From Bacillota bacterium (lineage in GTDB: Bacteria; Bacillota; Sulfobacillia; JACIYH01), in assembly GCA_040757085.1 (NCBI GenBank), contig JBFLXJ010000031.1:1-64000 (forward strand): DNA of 64,000 nucleotides. Reading direction: 5' to 3'. A model generated the notes under the pieces. That model searched no databases. It was not told the DNA's origin and saw nothing but the letters and a program-made list of their open reading frames with translations. Of the stretch, positions 62,798-64,000 are shown piece after piece. Position 1 is the first letter of the stretch, and each line of letters begins with the position of its first letter. The translations under genes and the position numbers were made by a program.

Positions 62798-64000
62798 TCA
62801 CCAAGGATTCGTCCTGGCCAGCCCCAGCGAGAAGTACCAGAAAAGCCATGCGGCTAGAGCAATGGTTAACTCCAGCACATCATGGGCACGCCCTCGCGGC
62901 CGCCGCCAGGCCCAGAAGCCCGTGCTCAGGCAACTGGCCAATACCACGGCGACAAGGTCATCACGCAGACCTGCCGGCCGCGAAAGCAGCTCCACAAAGA
63001 CGGAAGGCGCCCACAGCCGTAGCACTGCCACCCATACACCCATAAGGACGCTCAGGGTGATCCAGCGGGGCTCTGCACTCACAACCCTTAGCCTGGATAG
63101 GGCAAACACGAGCACCAGGCTTCCAATGAGCAACCCCACGTTTACCAGCGTCTGCATCAGACCCAGCGCTAAAACGCTGGCCAACCTGAGGGGGATGCCA
63201 ACAAGGACGTGACCCTCGGTGAGTCCCACCAGATTCCACCTGGTTATCCGGGCGCCCGCTTTCGTATGCATGTATACCACATCGTAAGCACCCTGCCGGT
63301 CCACCGACAGAGCCAAAAAATGATGATGGCCGTCCCGGTCCCGGGCAACCGCCGGATAGAAACATCCCGGTAAGTGCCGCGTCAGCGCCACGGGCTGCTT
63401 CGACCGGACATCCGGGAGAAAGTAACACATGGCCCTCGCAGGTCTACCCTCGGCCCGGCCCCAGGCCAGGGTTGCTCCCTCGCCCGGTAGAGCCATAATC
63501 TGGGGGTTGAGGCACTTTCCTCCCTGGACCAGCCACGGATCTCGCAGGCAGCAGCCAGACTCATCGACCTCGATAAACCACAAGCCTTCCCTGCGAGACG
63601 GCTCTTCCGCGGGAGATCCCACCAGCACGACCCAGAACCCGCCCGATGGCGTCGCCGCGACGGAAAAGGACTCGCCTCCGTCCGGGGCATAATAGTCCAG
63701 CAGCTTCCTCGGTTCGCCCCCGGCCAGCGGTCGGCCATGCAGCGAGTGGTAGTTCGCAACTTTCCTCTCGGCCCAGAACACCCACGGCTCCCGACCCACA
63801 GCCAGTTGCGAAAGTACACATGGCTCAGACGGGACATGCAACCAGGTCGGCTCACCAATGCGACCGCCGTCGATGGTGCTACCTCTCAAGGCCAGTTTGC
63901 CGCCACTACTGTCACACCACACAAGCCGAACCAGATTCCGGAAAACAGCAACCCGTGGGCTGATCATCGTAAGTGGGGTTTCGGCCACGGGACGGACGCG
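62798..64000 (-). CDS. Unrecognised membrane protein with extracytoplasmic beta-rich domain (partial)
   Basis: The frame runs off the window edge, with no convincing start seen; 400 residues are present. The first ~265 residues are beta-rich with repeated Trp and Gly turns (LRGSTIDGGRIGEPTWLHVP, GREPWVFWAER, PSGGFWVVLVGS), suggesting propeller-type blades. The last ~130 hold four membrane helices (VLALGLMQTLVNVGLLIGSL, ITLSVLMGVWVAVLRLW, DDLVAVVLASCLSTGFWAW and VLELTIALAAWLFWYFSLGL). No known family was recognised. A GTG at 63988 could start a shorter product but lacks a clear ribosome site. The coupled 39-residue membrane peptide follows. Confidence 0.6.
   Translation of the reverse strand, partial: RVRPVAETPLTMISPRVAVFRNLVRLVWCDSSGGKLALRGSTIDGGRIGEPTWLHVPSEPCVLSQLAVGREPWVFWAERKVANYHSLHGRPLAGGEPRKLLDYYAPDGGESFSVAATPSGGFWVVLVGSPAEEPSRREGLWFIEVDESGCCLRDPWLVQGGKCLNPQIMALPGEGATLAWGRAEGRPARAMCYFLPDVRSKQPVALTRHLPGCFYPAVARDRDGHHHFLALSVDRQGAYDVVYMHTKAGARITRWNLVGLTEGHVLVGIPLRLASVLALGLMQTLVNVGLLIGSLVLVFALSRLRVVSAEPRWITLSVLMGVWVAVLRLWAPSVFVELLSRPAGLRDDLVAVVLASCLSTGFWAWRRPRGRAHDVLELTIALAAWLFWYFSLGLARTNPW

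Noticed and set aside
1-64000. CRISPR arrays, tRNA or rRNA genes, insertion sequences, prophage or integrase genes
   Set aside because: No regularly spaced repeats, cloverleaf sequences, transposase or recombinase motifs were found in a read of both strands.

Overview
The window is GC-rich DNA (roughly 65% by eye) with tightly packed genes, strong GGAGG-type ribosome binding sites, many GTG and TTG starts and frequent 4-base stop/start overlaps. The gene families are those of an anaerobic Gram-positive bacterium of the Bacillota: an RsbR-S-T-X stressosome with a GGDEF output, an HPr that keeps Ser46, DhaKLM, ferredoxin-bearing MinD-type ATPases, rubrerythrin and B12 enzymes. A quinone-linked respiratory chain is implied by SdhB/C/D-like subunits and a nine-heme cytochrome. 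A high-GC clostridial or deep-branching lineage is likely; the species cannot be named from sequence reading alone.

Layout. (1) 1-9.6 kb: a partial PocR-domain gene, then a plus-strand run of stressosome genes, a diguanylate cyclase, three pilin-like proteins, a FIST sensor, and a GAF-PAS-PAS-GGDEF-HD-GYP protein, closed by a convergent PilZ gene. This reads as one stress, cyclic-di-GMP and type IV pilus signalling block. (2) 9.7-21.7 kb (minus): a probable operon led by an opine-dehydrogenase-like enzyme and a 1245-residue fusion of B12-binding domain, mutase-like barrel and GlmL/MutL-type reactivating ATPase. Two N-acyl-D-amino-acid deacylases and a peptide-type ABC importer without ATPase genes follow. 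A sigma-A-type promoter with a perfect 16-bp palindrome over its -10/start region precedes it. (3) 21.8-25.6 kb (minus): GntR/FCD regulator, LeuC/LeuD-type hydro-lyase and isocitrate dehydrogenase. (4) 25.8-30.2 kb (minus): metallo-beta-lactamase-fold hydrolase, acyl-CoA dehydrogenase and a sigma-54 activator. (5) 30.3-35.2 kb (minus): two MinD/ferredoxin ATPases, two DUF5320-like small proteins, two NifX-like proteins, an Mrp ATPase and a Fur-family regulator with a near-consensus promoter.

(6) 35.4-47.9 kb (minus): a long glycerol/dihydroxyacetone locus. In transcription order it holds a novel-looking EIIA-HPr-AraC regulator, GlpF, DhaK, DhaL, GlpK, a GlpA-like dehydrogenase, SdhB/SdhC/SdhD-like subunits with no SdhA, a methyltransferase, DhaM, enzyme I and HPr. 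Glycerol would enter by GlpF and be phosphorylated by GlpK. GlpA would then oxidise it, probably passing electrons through the Sdh-like module to quinone, while DhaKLM with its own EI/HPr phosphorylates dihydroxyacetone. (7) 48-50.8 kb (minus): the nine-heme cytochrome with an inserted copper-amine-oxidase-type domain, and rubrerythrin. (8) 50.9-56.8 kb (plus): YheO-type regulator, threonine-synthase-like PLP enzyme, RidA, Asp/Glu racemase, dicarboxylate symporter, and a 23S rRNA uracil methyltransferase. (9) 56.9-62.4 kb (minus): a second ATPase-less peptide ABC cassette with an S9 peptidase. (10) 62.7-64 kb (minus): an unrecognised membrane protein that runs off the window, coupled to a 39-residue membrane peptide.

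The best candidates for undescribed biology are the single-chain mutase/reactivase operon, the GlpA-SdhBCD hybrid, and the PTS-domain AraC regulator. No tRNA, rRNA, CRISPR, insertion sequence or phage gene was seen.
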